Assembly: GCA_964017145.1 (NCBI GenBank)
Contig: OZ024847.1
Coordinates: 1,984,001-2,048,000, forward strand
From: Agrocybe praecox
Lineage: Eukaryota > Basidiomycota > Agaricomycetes > Agaricales > Agrocybaceae
DNA: 64,000 nt
Direction of reading: 5' to 3'
Positions 12,532-24,274 of the stretch are shown piece after piece (position 1 is the first letter of the stretch; the number at the start of each line of letters is the position of its first letter). Under the pieces are notes generated by a model. It ran no database searches, was not told the DNA's origin, and saw only the letters and a list, made by a program, of their open reading frames with translations. The position numbers and the translations under genes are program-made.

Positions 12532-13288
12532 GCGTTAAGCGAACGGCCATCAGACGGCTCACTGCCTTCTTGTACGGCCGTCTGATGCGTGTGGCACGCA
12601 ACGTGTATAGTTAGCATTTGAGACGACATTATGAGGAGTGAATACTGGTAAGCAGAGAGATCAACTCAATTAGAGGGTAGTAAACAATTAATGATGAAGA
12701 AAGAGTCCCAATTTTATGCCTTTTATATGTTGGAACATACGGGTGCATGATTCTGACTGTGCGAGATATGGTAAAATAATGCATGTCTATCCCGATTGCC
12801 TCATTTAAGAGCATATAAGAAAGATGGTTCACTTTGGCTAAAATGCATCCAAAGTTATCCGCACCAAGTTTCTTATCATACATGATAGAAGATCATGAAC
12901 TTCTGACAACGGAAAGTTAAACTATTGTTCGCCTGATAAGTTAAGAAAGGTACACCTACGCTCCGTGAACACCTAATACATTAGAAAGTCAAGTCCCATT
13001 ATCCAAACTTTAACTTCTAATGTTTTCGAGTGGCACATTGGGACATGGTAGGATTTCATCCCATAGAGTCTCTGATAACACAGACTACACCTTAAACTTG
13101 TCATGGTAAACTTATTACAACATATATTCTCGTTTCCAATGCGATTATCAGTTCCTGTCCTAATAAGCGCCGTACTTGCGGAAGTGCGTCGGACACGCGC
13201 ATTGCGATTGCACTAACTACGCGCGTTGCGTGCCACACGCATCAGACGGCTGCACAAGAAGGCAGCGAGCCGTTCGTTTAGCTTACGC
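12532..13288. mobile_element. 757-bp element with about 80-bp inverted repeats
   Basis: The left arm (12532-12615) and right arm (13211-13288) are imperfect reverse complements. Shared blocks include GCGTTAAGC/GCGTAAGC at the outer ends, CTGCCTTCTTGT, and CCGTCTGATGCGTGTGGCACG. The left arm has an extra 10 bp that forms a local hairpin (CATCAGACGGC with GCCGTCTGATG). The core of about 595 bp has no transposase. This looks like a non-autonomous DNA element. I see no clear target-site duplication, so the family is undecided. Confidence 0.6.
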
Positions 13289-14295
13289 TTACACTTACTC
13301 TTTGGGGGTTAATATTCCCGTTAAAATGCCCTACGGGCGAGATATTAAAGGAAGGGAAGTGGAAACCGTTCAAACGCAAACAATACAAGTGTATGAGCTC
13401 CAATCCATGAATGCAAACGTACTACTCACTGCAATCTCGTGCATTTTCTTGAGGGCACTGAAAAAGTCTGAGCCATCCCTATTGGCCAATCCTTACTTTC
13501 GATATCTATTTGGAATACACCTTAGCTTCATTGACAAACCTTAACGTTAGTACCACTGAAAACCAAACTGCAAACATGTCGAGTGCCTTTGACAACAGCA
13601 TACCATGGACGGCACCCGCATCGATATCTTCTTTGTATCTTGATATATTCAATTTCGTGACTTGAGAAAACTATTTTTTTACTGATTTAAACCGTCTATT
13701 AGCATATTATCCGATGTCTTATAACATTCAGAGTCATGACTCACCCATCAATGGGAACGACTTTCATTCCGCAGTCCTTCAATAATGCTCCCAAGTAGAA
13801 ATACAATCTGTCCTCTATTCTTACACTGGAATGATACCCCAACCGCATCAGGATGCAGACATTGGAGGGACTCGAGAACTGTAGTGGAGGCCTGCCGGTT
13901 AGAAAGCACTCGGTATACCCGAGACTTGCCCGAGGCCGAGGACGCACACATGAGGCGGTTGCTTTAGTCGGCATGTGCGGCATTGATTACCATATATAGG
14001 TTTTTCCAAAACACTTCGTGTCCAGGCTATTTGTACCGATCGAACGATACCTCCATTTTAGCCGCTGGATTGTTCCTTGACCACCATCATCTATGTGCAC
14101 CTGCTCCATACATTCACAAACCGGCTTACACCAGGCAATGATGGACTAGACTGTTCCAAAATCTGTTGTTGTAACTGCATCCTGCACGCGTAAACCACAC
14201 GGGTGCGACAGATTGGAATCCGCCATGTCAAAGTTAAAACGTCTGCCGTGATGGGAACATATGTAACCCTCGAATCCGACATTCATTTACTCTTG
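13289..14295. other. Intergenic upstream of GMC gene
   Basis: No gene supported. A minus-strand frame at 13748-13951 has plausible residue composition (a stretch reading VLESLQCLHPDAVGVSF) but no recognised family and no clear start or splice structure. Confidence 0.4.
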
Positions 14296-14303
14296 TATAA
14301 ATA
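14296..14303 (+). promoter_or_regulatory. TATA box of GMC oxidoreductase
   Basis: TATAAATA lies 47 bp upstream of the ATG at 14350, a canonical core-promoter distance for this window. Confidence 0.55.
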
Positions 14304-14349
14304 CCAATCGCGTTCCAGTCAATCACCTCTTTCAAGAACGTATTCGCCC

Positions 14350-16580
14350 ATGATTTACCCCAGGGTTCTTTCTTTTGCTCTCACTTATCTTTATGTCGCT
14401 CCTTGCCTTGCTGTAACTCTGACTGGAGTAACTCAACTAAAAACAACAACCTTTGACTACGTCATCATCGGAGGTGCGTATCTCGCTTTTGATATACCCT
14501 GCCATACTGACAATAACTAGGCGGAACAGCTGGCCTTGTACTAGCAAGTCGTTTAACCGAAGATCCTTCTGTATCTGTTTTAGTTCTTGAGGCTGGCGGT
14601 AGTGATGCAGGGATAATGGCTGTAGAGATTCCATTCTTGGGTCCCACCCTTACGCCTAGTGAGTCATGTCGCTATTGATGTGCGATATAATTGTTCTGAA
14701 GCTACACCACTAGATACACCTCTTGACTGGAACTATACTGTTGTACCTCAAATCGGAATGAATGGGCGAACATTCTCCTACCCGCGCGGGAGGCTTTTGG
14801 GAGGTTCAAGCAGCGCAAGTGAGCGGGCAAAGCTATCTTCTTTACGACCAAGAATATCTCATCACAATTAAAGATTATCTATTCCACCAATACGGCTCTG
14901 ATGAGGATTGGGACAGGCTGGCCGCTGTATCTGGAGACTCTGGATGGTCGTGGCAAAACATGAAGGGGTTTATTAAAAAGGTCTGTTATTCGGATTGCTA
15001 GATTAAAAATTAAAAAAGGGCTCACATTCACTGGCACAACATTAGCACGAGAAATTTGTTCCCCCAGTTGACGGCCATAACACTACCGGTCAATTTATTC
15101 CATCACTACATGGATTCGATGGAATGGTTTCTGTCAGTCTGCCGGGCAAGAACGAAACTATTGATTCGCGCGTTATAGCGACTACTCAGCAGCTCCCAGA
15201 GTTTCCGTTTAACGAAGACATGAGCGGGGGTGACCATAGCCTCTTGGGAATAGGGTTCCTTCAATCGTCTGCTGGTGGCGGTGTGAGAAGTAGCTCTTCG
15301 ACGAGCTATCTTGCTAAGGCCAATTCGAGGCCGAACCTTACTGTGGTCATTAATGCAACTGTCATGAAACTAATTCAGACAGGGACCAGTCGCTCCGGCC
15401 TTAAGTCGTTCCGCAGTGTGCAATTCACTTCTTCTCCAGGCACTGCACTTACCCCAGGAGGCACCCCTTTGGTGGTGACCGCAAACAAAGAAGTTATTCT
15501 CTCAGCTGGATCGGTCGGAACCGTTCAAATACTTCTACTCTCTGGAATAGGAAATAGCAAGGAACTCAAGGCCTTGAATATCAATACTGTCATAGACAAT
15601 GCCGACGTTGGTGAAAATCTTAGCGACCACACTCTTCTTCCTAATATTTACAGCGTAGAGGGAACTCAGAGCTTCGATGGCGTCCTACGAGATCCTGCCC
15701 AGGTTAATGCAACCGTACAAGAATGGGTTCAGAATAAAACTGGGATATTCGCCAACAACATTGTCAACAACTTCGGATTTGCTCGACTAGCAGCGAACTC
15801 GACGATATTTAAAACCACTAGAGACCCTGCCCCTGGTCCCAAGTCTCCGCATTGGGAAATTATCCCATCTGTATGCACGAATTCGCTGTTGTATCAATAT
15901 CCGTCTTTGCATTGCTTACTCGATTCCGATTTAGAACAATTACTTTAACCCTGGGTTTCAAAGGCCCCCCACCGGGAGCTTCATGACCATCGTTTCTGTT
16001 CTCATCAGCCCCACTTCTCGTGCGTCTATGTTTATCTTTGACTACATTTACTTACCGCCCGTGATTGTCTTCTAGGCGGCAGTATCAAAATCAAATCCTC
16101 CAACCCCTTTGACAAGCCTTTAATCGATCCCAAATACCTTACCACCGACTTCGACGTCTTTGCAATGCGTGAAGCCATCAAAGGAGTCCAGCGTTTTGTA
16201 TCTGCACCGGCATGGAAAGACTATATAATAGGTCCATTCGGCGAAAGCTTCCAGTCTGCCATAGACGACGAATCTATCGATGCGTATGTTCGAGGACTTA
16301 CCACGACTATCTTCCATCCCGTCGCTACAGCAATGATGTCTCCAGTGAGATCAAAGAGCGGCGTTGTCGATCCGGATCTAACTGTAAAAGGCGCTGATGG
16401 TCTTCGCATTGTGGATGCATCCGTATTCGTAGGTTTTCTTTTTTTGTGGCATTTTGTGGATTCTGCTCATCGCCGCGTAATTTTCCGTCGTAGCCATTTG
16501 TGCCCAGTTCCCACAGTCAGGGTCCGGTCTATTTGCTTGCAGAGAGAGCTGCAGACATTATCAAAGCTGCCAATAATTAG
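14350..16580 (+). CDS. GMC oxidoreductase, aryl-alcohol oxidase type
   Basis: Secreted FAD-dependent alcohol oxidase or dehydrogenase of 611 residues. Model: 14350-14473, 14521-14658, 14702-14818, 14874-14980, 15046-15870, 15935-16019, 16076-16428, 16494-16580; all GT-AG, frame intact. Visible features: a signal peptide (MIYPRVLSFALTYLYVAPC), the FAD dinucleotide motif VIIGGGTAGLVLASRL from about residue 38, LVLEAGGS, the GMC signature region GRLLGGSSSANYL, and a C-terminus with His546 (IFHPVATAMM) and His590 (PFVPSSHSQGPVY), the usual catalytic pair. Length matches aryl-alcohol oxidases (about 590). Such enzymes supply hydrogen peroxide for lignin attack in basidiomycetes, but next to P450s a tailoring role in a metabolite pathway is also possible. 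A degraded duplicate lies at 33944-35122. Confidence 0.92.
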
Positions 16581-16896
16581 TCCAATAAGCGTTTTTATCG
16601 TCGAGGCAGATTTTTGGCTCTCTTTTTGTCGTCATTTCTTTTGTGGTCACTTAATTTTAGAACGCAGAATGGCCATAAATAAGTCTGGCCAATACATTTA
16701 TAAATATATGTTACGGCCCTGTAGTTAGACTAATGATGCCAGTACCCGTGTTGCCCGTTGAATGTTTGAACGTTGAACGTTGAAAGCTGTGTTCAACTCG
16801 AGGCCGCATTTGTCTGATAAGTAACTATGAAACAAATCAGCGTCGTATGTCCTTCCTTTCTTTTCTTCTTTAGTTCTCTCCCACTGATCCGTAGAA
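16581..16896. other. Short intergenic spacer
   Basis: About 316 bp between two tandem plus-strand genes, AT-rich around 16690-16715 and pyrimidine-rich just before the next ATG. It should hold the terminator of the GMC gene and the promoter of the membrane-protein gene; neither can be pinpointed. Confidence 0.4.
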
Positions 16897-18918
16897 ATGC
16901 TGCTATATATTGCTCTTTCGTACTTTAATGACTGGAACAGTGTTCGCGCATTGCCGATTATGGATGCTGTTCTCCCAAGTCATTTCTCTACCTCTGAAGG
17001 ACTTCACCAACGAGCCGCGCAGTCTTTACTGGATAGCTGCCTATGCAAGGATACGAGGACTATATGGGACATTATCTGGGGGTGTTTGGCGACCATCTTT
17101 GCATGTTCGTGGGTATCAATACATCCCAACATTCCAGCTCCGAATGAAACTAGTCTGACGGGTGGGCTGCGGCGCATCGAACTTATGATCTGGGCTTTGA
17201 TTGCTCCAGAGATCGTAATATTCTGGGCTGTCAACCAATGGAGTAGCGCTCGTGCAGTGGAGGAGAAGTATAGAGGTATGATTGATCTTTGAAAGCGAAT
17301 GCAAAGCCTAACTTCGAACGTAGACCGTGGTTGGACACAGGTTCACGGCTATTTTATTCAAATGGGAGGATTAATGCTATACGAAGGGGACACACCAAAG
17401 GGCGTCCCAACCCTTGAAAGATTTGAAAAATTACTCAGCGAGAAGAAAATAGCTTTTCCGGAGATATTAGAGGAAGACATCAAGGATCGCAGCAAAGGGG
17501 ATGGGCTCGCAAAGGCTCTTGTTTTACTGCAAACAACGTGGTTCATCATACAGTGCATTGCGAGACGAGTTCAAAATCTCAATATCACCGAGCTAGAGCT
17601 CCTCACAGTCGCATTAGCTGTCTTGAATGGGGCGATGTACATGTTCTGGTGGAATAAGCCTCTAAATATTGGACGAGGGATTCCCGTATATGTGGAACCG
17701 ACGCAAGAATCAGAGGTACAAATGGGTACGCCGTCTGTAGCACTCTCGCATGATAATTCTACTAACGAGTATTCAGGCAGAAAAGTAGACAATAGAGATA
17801 TACCAACCAGTAAGAAGCTCTTGAATTATACGTCATTGATGCTATGTACATATTTATACAAACTTTCTAGCCCATGATCAAATCAGCGAGCCTAGAGAAA
17901 CGTTATCCCCTACCCCGGTATCGTCTCCTACGGGTTGTGCGTCTTTCTTTGTCTCTGTCAGATGTATAGCAACGACTCATTTTCCATCATTTATTAGTGA
18001 ATGCAGGGCATGAACCAGAGCACGTCCAGAATCCAGAAACGCAAACAAATCACGTTGAAGATGATGGTGGGTCAAAATTCCTGTATCGGGGTATCCAGTC
18101 GCAATGCATGTCATTGATTACTCATTGCTTCACAAGCATCCGAGGCTCCAGGTAAAACTGACAAAACCGATGCAAGAACAGAAAACGAAAAGCCATATAA
18201 CGGTGTGCATATTTCCAAACGCTCTAACTGAACTCTTTTATACACACTAAACCGCTTCGCAGAAGGAACGCAGCCAAGAGAGTGTCATACTAACGATTCT
18301 GCAACCCCTGGAATTCCGAGCCCGCAATTCAGAAGGAGAACTTACGCAAGGAGAAGAGAAGACATGATCAGACGAGAACCTTTAATCGGAAGATATAAGT
18401 GGTTTATTTGTGCGCCGTTTGTATTCGTGGACCACGAATTGGTGGGGATGGGGATGCCACCAGAAGATGAGGAAATGCGCGTCCCGACGTTCCACGCATC
18501 CCGGCTCAAATATCAACCTTTCGTTACTGGATACTCCAACAGATTCTACTTCACATATGCTACAGCGATCATATTCGGAGGAGTCCACTGCGCTGGATGG
18601 ACGTTTTTATTCCCATCCACAGCTGAGAAAACAATTTGGAGGGTGTCTTCCATAGTTATCACTGTATTCCCAGCTCTTGCCGCCATATCAACGATAATAA
18701 GCACCATCGCTTCGCCGCGCAAAAGTAGGAACAATACCTTGTTTTTCACAAGACATCCTGTCATACGCATACTGATCTATCAGGGAGTGTTCTGTGCTAT
18801 TGTGGTGTACGTCATTGCCAGGTTATGCCTTTTGGCTGTGGCACTTACCTCGCTGAGGAATTTACCTGCCGGTGCATATGATGAAGTTCAATGGACGACA
18901 TTTATACCACATTTATAG
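16897..18918 (+). CDS. Multi-pass membrane protein, unknown function
   Basis: Predicted 552-residue integral membrane protein. Model: 16897-17275, 17324-17809, 17871-17933, 18007-18066, 18137-18151, 18263-18918. All five introns are in phase 1 and the joined frame is open, which strongly supports the three small middle exons (63, 60 and 15 bp). The N-terminal half has hydrophobic segments around IWDIIWGCLATIFACSWVSI, IELMIWALIAPEIVIFWAV, the region after KALVLLQTTWFII, and a segment ending MYMFWW. A Pro/Glu/Asn-rich hydrophilic linker is encoded by the small exons. The C-terminal half has about three more segments (FTYATAIIFGGVHCAGWTF, SSIVITVFPALAAISTII, IRILIYQGVFCAIVVYVI). I recognise this as a type of fungal membrane protein common in Agaricomycetes with no assigned function. 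It sits between the GMC gene and P450 copy 3. Confidence 0.82.
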
Positions 18919-19910
18919 CATATATAGCATATACTAAGTAGCAGCTAACGCAATCTATTTTAAGTACTCATCCAAATTGCCACTGTGGCGCAAGGTCAAC
19001 TTTTCGGGGGATAGTCGGAGTCCCGTGGATTTCAATCCCAGAGATAAGATGCCCTCCCACGCATAGGGTTTAATGAGTCAGTGTTGGCATCGCCAGTGGA
19101 TGTCCAGACCCCACATCGCCTGAAACGTGGATATTCATGCCCACACATCTTTAAATGGCGCGACGTGACAGGGGATTCCTCCCAAGAAGATTCGGCGCAT
19201 TTCGGCATGTCCCAATGCATCCAACTCCGCTGGCTCATCTTCGCATGACTGACCGAGGAGGACAGTTGTCTACGACAAGCAATCTTCGTCAAATCATTGC
19301 AAGGCTTGAGCTTTTAATGGCTGTGGATATCCACGCCGCCACTCGGGAATAGATAAGGTTTGATGTGTCCAGGATTAGAAGGGAAGCGGATGCGAGATTA
19401 AGAAGCCAAGCTTAAACATGAGTGACTCTAAGTCTCGTTTGCGACAAACCGTTTATATGGGAAGAAAAGGCAACTACATGTTATAGAAAAGGCCTTGAGA
19501 TGGGATTTACATGTAACTATCAATATTCGCAGTATGACTCGCCATGTCTCTTTGCTCCCAAGAACTATCCTTTACGTTATAACGCTATTCTTTGACAATA
19601 CCGTGTGCAAACACGGCTGAAAAACGTGCGGGTCGCACTCCCAGAGATCTCAAGCTCAAGGCAAGCGCCAATTTTGAGAATACACCGAATACCTATAATA
19701 TGTTTTCAAGCACATTGGAAGCGGGTAGACAGCAGGCTACCTGCTAGTATTGAATGAGGGATCACTCGTTCGGTAGAAGAACTGTGTAAGACCCCATAGG
19801 CAATGAGTTCATGATAAACACATAATATTTTTAACTTTAAGAATCAAGTGTAGCATACTAATCTCTCATGCCATCCAAGTGAGATCCCACGTTGTCTCTT
19901 CGAATCGCAT
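18919..19910. other. Intergenic, no gene supported
   Basis: Two overlapping open frames near 19032-19352 on opposite strands cannot both be real and neither shows a domain. The rest is AT-rich sequence leading to the P450 promoter. Confidence 0.4.
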
Positions 19911-19917
19911 TATAAAT
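19911..19917 (+). promoter_or_regulatory. TATA box of P450 copy 3
   Basis: TATAAAT lies 45 bp upstream of the ATG at 19962. Confidence 0.5.
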
Positions 19918-19961
19918 TGAGGCAGCGCATTAAACGTTAAACCCTCAGTTAGACCCTCACA

Positions 19962-22137
19962 ATGGGTGGTATATCAGAGGCAGTGATGGTTTCCATTGCA
20001 ATCGCATCTCTTCTCTTTTACTTGACGCTGCAGAAATCAAAGACCAACTCCTCTCGCAATCCAAAGAACCTACCGCTTCCTCCAGGTCCAAAAGGATGGC
20101 CATTTGTGGGAATTCTATTCCAAATGCCCTCAAAGACTCCATGGATAACCTACAGCGAATGGGCAAAAGTGTACGGTAAGTATCTGATTTGTTCAATCCA
20201 CAGCTATTTGCGCTTATACATGTGCTTAACTTAGGTGATATGTTTTATTTCGAGGTTATGGGACACAAGTTTCTTCTTTTAAACACTGTAGAGAGGGCGA
20301 ATGATGTTTTTGAGAAGAGATCATCCAACTATTCTGATAGACTTCAGACACCAATGATGACCGATCTGTATGTTGGTCCTATTTTACGTCGGACTTAGCG
20401 TACTTACTAAATTGCTGCTTTTGTTTAGAATGAACTGGAATGATTATCTAGTTATGATGCCTTATGGTGCATTGTGGCGGCGCCACCGTCGCACCTTCAC
20501 CGAATATTTTCACCAAAACACAGTACACAAGTATCAGCCCATACAAGCTCACGAAACCAGAGCTTTTCTGTATCGTCTACTGGTTAGTCCGGATAAATTT
20601 CTGCACCATGTACGACAGTGAGTTGAGATTGAATTAAATTCTGAAGTATGAAAACTAAAGGCTCATTGTTCCTCCTTCTGAAGTGCATTCTCTGCCACTA
20701 TCATGAACGTTTTATACGGAATCAAAGTCAACGAATCTGAAGATCCATATATTTCTCGTGCAGAAACGGCACTGGATGGATTTTCTGCAGCTGCGGTGCC
20801 CGGGTCATTTATGGTCGATTTCTTTCCTTTTTTGAAACACATTCCATCGTGGTTTCCTGGTGCAGACTTCAAGAGTAAAGCCAAAATGTGGCGTAAGGTA
20901 AACAAAGAGGTGGGAGAGATCCCATTTAAGCGCATCGAAGACGAATTGGTAAGTGATCCGTAAAATTTGATTGAGCGCTTATGCATATCCATTGTGTTTA
21001 TTTTTCAGAAAGCGGGCATAGCCCCACCTTCGGTTGCAGTCAACCTTATAGAACGTTTGCCTCCCCAGGGAGACCCTCTTTGCGAAGAGGAAAGAGTTAT
21101 TGCCAAAAATGTTGCAGCAATTGCTTATTTTGGTGAATTTTAAATGACTGCATGATAACCATTTTGGACTCACGGACATCTCTATTTTATAGGTGGCGCT
21201 GATACTGTAATCTCATTAACTCACCCCTACTACGTTTTGATATCTAAACGGATTTCCTTTTTTATAGACTGTATCTTCGGTACAAACTTTCTTTTTGGCG
21301 ATGACACTTCACCCCGACATACAGAAGAAGGCGCAGGAGGAATTGGACAGAGTTGTAGGCCCCAATAGACTTCCCGACTTCAGCGATCGCAAGGATTTAC
21401 CTTACATAAATGCTCTGGTCAAAGAAACGATGCGATGGAACGTCGTTGTACCCCTTGGTACGTCTTAAGTTACATCCAGCTCAGTTTACCATGAATGACT
21501 GATACCATATCTTAGCGGTACCTCATACATCTTCAAACGATGACGAATATGACGGGTACTTTATCCCTAAGGGCACTATTGTACTTGGAAACTCCTGGTA
21601 TTCTATTTCACAATGTCTGATATTTGAGCAAGCCGGCGTTTAGCAACTATATACAGGTTTATGTTACATGATCCTGAAGTTTTCGACAACCCCTCGGAGT
21701 ATAACCCCGAAAGATACTTGAAAGATGGCCACATAGATCCAGATGTTAGGAGTCCGGATGCTGCAGCTTTTGGATTTGGACGTCGGTGAGTAACCTAGCT
21801 GTAATGAATATTGAAATATCATGCCATAAGCCTTATGATCAACCGTATAGCATTTGTCCTGGGAAATATATGAGCGATGACTCACTTTACATGACGATAT
21901 CATCTGTTCTTGCCGCTTACAATATTACGCCTCCTGTTGACAAGCATGGAAAGCCCGTAAAGCTCAAAGCCGAGTTCACAAGCGGGACGTTAACGTAAGG
22001 GAGTTTCTTAGATATTCTCCTATGCAGATAACTTAATTCCTCTTGACAGATACCCAGTGGCTTACAAGTGTATCATTACACCTCGAAGCCCTGCTACCGC
22101 AAAGCTTATCCGAGACTATGTCGACGCTGATCAGTGA
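19962..22137 (+). CDS. Cytochrome P450, OrdA-like, copy 3
   Basis: Intact 523-residue P450. Splicing model: 19962-20175, 20235-20367, 20429-20617, 20684-20948, 21009-21132, 21193-21206, 21268-21457, 21516-21597, 21657-21785, 21851-21994, 22050-22137. Internal exon lengths equal those of copies 1 and 2. The N-terminus is seven to eight residues shorter but still has a hydrophobic anchor, then [11 protein letters not shown]. The I-helix has GGADT, ExxR is Glu366/Arg369 and the haem loop is FGFGRRICPGKY with Cys449. Met-to-Ile before the Cys and Lys-Tyr for Arg-His after it set it apart from the other copies, so substrate or redox behaviour may differ. The P450 relic at 35.1-36.0 kb resembles this copy most, including intron sequence. 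Confidence 0.93.
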
Positions 22138-22796
22138 GATATACATAGAGTGCAGCCTCAAAGCGTGTACAAATATTGACATATGCAGTATTGATCAGAG
22201 ATTGTAATCTTATTATGATATTTGTGATCGGATAGTCCGGTGGCTTGATGAGTTTAGTTTGATTTAGACAAGAGAACGCTAGACAGTGAAAATGGGACGT
22301 CACATCTGGTAGTCATCCAGAAATCATCTATGCATGGGATTTTGCTCGTCAGCCGACGCCACCTGATCTCGCATGTACCGAGGGTAGTCTAAGTCTCCCT
22401 GGCTGAAAAGTTTCTCAGTTCTCCAACGTATCTTATACTCAGAGCTCTTGGTATGCTACTCGGTATTAAAAGAGCTTTTAATACTTACAAGAATAATCTT
22501 TGCGTATACGTATATCCGGTGCAATGCATCCACTTAAGGAAAAAATAATAGTAGGCTTGCTTGTAGCTCACATACTATGCTTGGGATCTACTAATACGTT
22601 CTTTTCTATGTTACAGTTCATAGCTTGGGCTAAATCGCGACGCGACGCGTCGCGGAAGATGCACGTGACCGTTCGACATTGGAGCGATCAATTCCGAGTC
22701 AGCTTCCGTGCTCATTTTCACTTTCTCCTTGATCAGTATCGTTGTCCTTGGGTCCTGGTTTCCTTTCATATCTGGAGTTCTGTTTAACTACATAAA
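22138..22796. other. Intergenic, no gene supported
   Basis: Region 3' of P450 copy 3. A 95-codon open frame at 22500-22787 has no domain and no splice partner and is not called. Confidence 0.4.
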
Positions 22797-23355
22797 ATGA
22801 CGCGCACGCTGAACGAAATTGAATGCACACCAATATTCTACTTCAAGATCCAATTCACCAGGGGATGCCTTCTTCAAATCCAACTCGCATTGCACGACGG
22901 TCCAGCGCTCAAATTTTCAACACTCTCGTTCAAGGTTCGTAAGGGAATGAAGAAATTAGGACCATCTATTTATGAACTTTCCTTATCCGACAAGTCATTG
23001 CTGCTGATGAGTGCGTGTGGTCCTACTTTTTCTTCTGTGCATTGATGCCTACACTTGTCGTAGCCCACAGATAATCAAGCTCGCATCGAGCTTGACGTCA
23101 GCCCTAGCGAAACGGTGTAAGCTTTAGCTAAATTAGTCTAGGACGCCTACCTAGCTGTACATGGTACGAGCATATTATTGATGACGAAACCCTGATCAAC
23201 TCACCTTTCTTTCTAAAATTATTTCTTCTCGCTCAGCTGGAGGGACGGATGATGCCACTTAACAGCGTCGACCGTCGTTTGAGCCTGGGAATCTACTGTA
23301 TGTACCATCTATCTGACAGGCTATTTTACTTCCAGATATCGAGGTATTGGCGTAG
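22797..23355 (+). CDS. Possible small four-exon protein, unknown
   Basis: Tentative 112-residue gene. Exons 22797-23010, 23071-23114, 23237-23297 and 23336-23355 join through GT-AG introns into one open frame ending at a TAG. Residues look coding (stretches such as GPALKFSTLSFKVRKGMKKL and ARIELDVSPSET), suggesting a small soluble, mostly beta protein. No domain is recognised. The last intron is only 38 bp, so the 3' end is uncertain. It is followed within 800 bp by a scrap of the TPR family, so it could be part of a decayed neighbour. Confidence 0.33.
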
Positions 23356-24109
23356 TAGGTTCGACGGTTATATGTCGCTACGGTTGTTGGCTGTGGTGAC
23401 GGGCCTCAAGTAAGCTGCGCATTCCATTCATCCGTTCTGCAAAGTCGAGCATGTAACTCATCCGGGCCTCTTTTTATCACCATGATTAGGGACGGTGGTT
23501 CTTTATCATCGACGAGTGAAGGTAAGTATCCTACAAATGAACTGGAAACAGTCTCTTTCTCTCTCTTTTTCCTCGTTGCCATTTAGCCTGCCTTCTGGGT
23601 GCGATCTAGGTTCCAGTTAGTAATTGAAGTCAAGAAACGATGGAGGTCGCTTGTTGGTTATACGCGTACGCCTGGTCACCTATCCTTATATGCGAACTCT
23701 AATGGACTAGAAATTAGTGCTGTGCATCCGTTTTCCAGCAGAACATACAACTATGTCCCCATTCTTTGCCCTAGAGCACATTTCGTCTGGGCGTGTCTCG
23801 TTTCCGAACACCATGTGTATGTATTTCGGCGTGTTCTAGGGCCTGAAATTGAGTCTTGGTGCACTCCCAAAACTACGTCGGCCCACAGTTGTCTATATCC
23901 TATGTTCATTTGATGTCCTTTTATGCAGGTACCAATTGTGGTCATCATTCATTACCCTTTGCATTCTGTACCGACTGCATATATTTCATCCGCATCACAA
24001 TTTTTAACCAGATATTCCTGTATTTTAACCGGGTTGTCCTTCACAACAACCTCTTCTGCTCTCTTCTTTCCCGTTGACGAAAATCAATTTATTCTTTTTT
24101 GTGATTTAC

Positions 24110-24270
24110 GTTTTATAAAGTTGCGAAAACGACTTCAACTCATATTACCAAGCCTCGATGATCTTGTGGAGGTGGGATTGAACAGGGAATGCAATTTTGC
24201 TGCGTGGAAGGACCTCCTAAAAAAGATCAATTTAACCACGACGAAGATGATATCCTCGAAACTGCAGTAA
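24110..24270 (+). pseudogene. TPR-family C-terminal relic (copy 0)
   Basis: Translates to LRKRLQLILPSLDDLVEVGL followed by NRECNFAAWKDLLKKINL, almost the same as the last 45 residues of the three intact TPR proteins. No other part of the gene is present upstream. It marks the left edge of the tandem array, and as in other units it is followed by minus-strand remnants of the second repeated family. Confidence 0.8.
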
Positions 24271-24274
24271 TATC

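Noticed and set aside
19032..19352. Opposed open frames downstream of the membrane protein
   Set aside because: No recognised family, no splice structure, and both strands cannot be coding.
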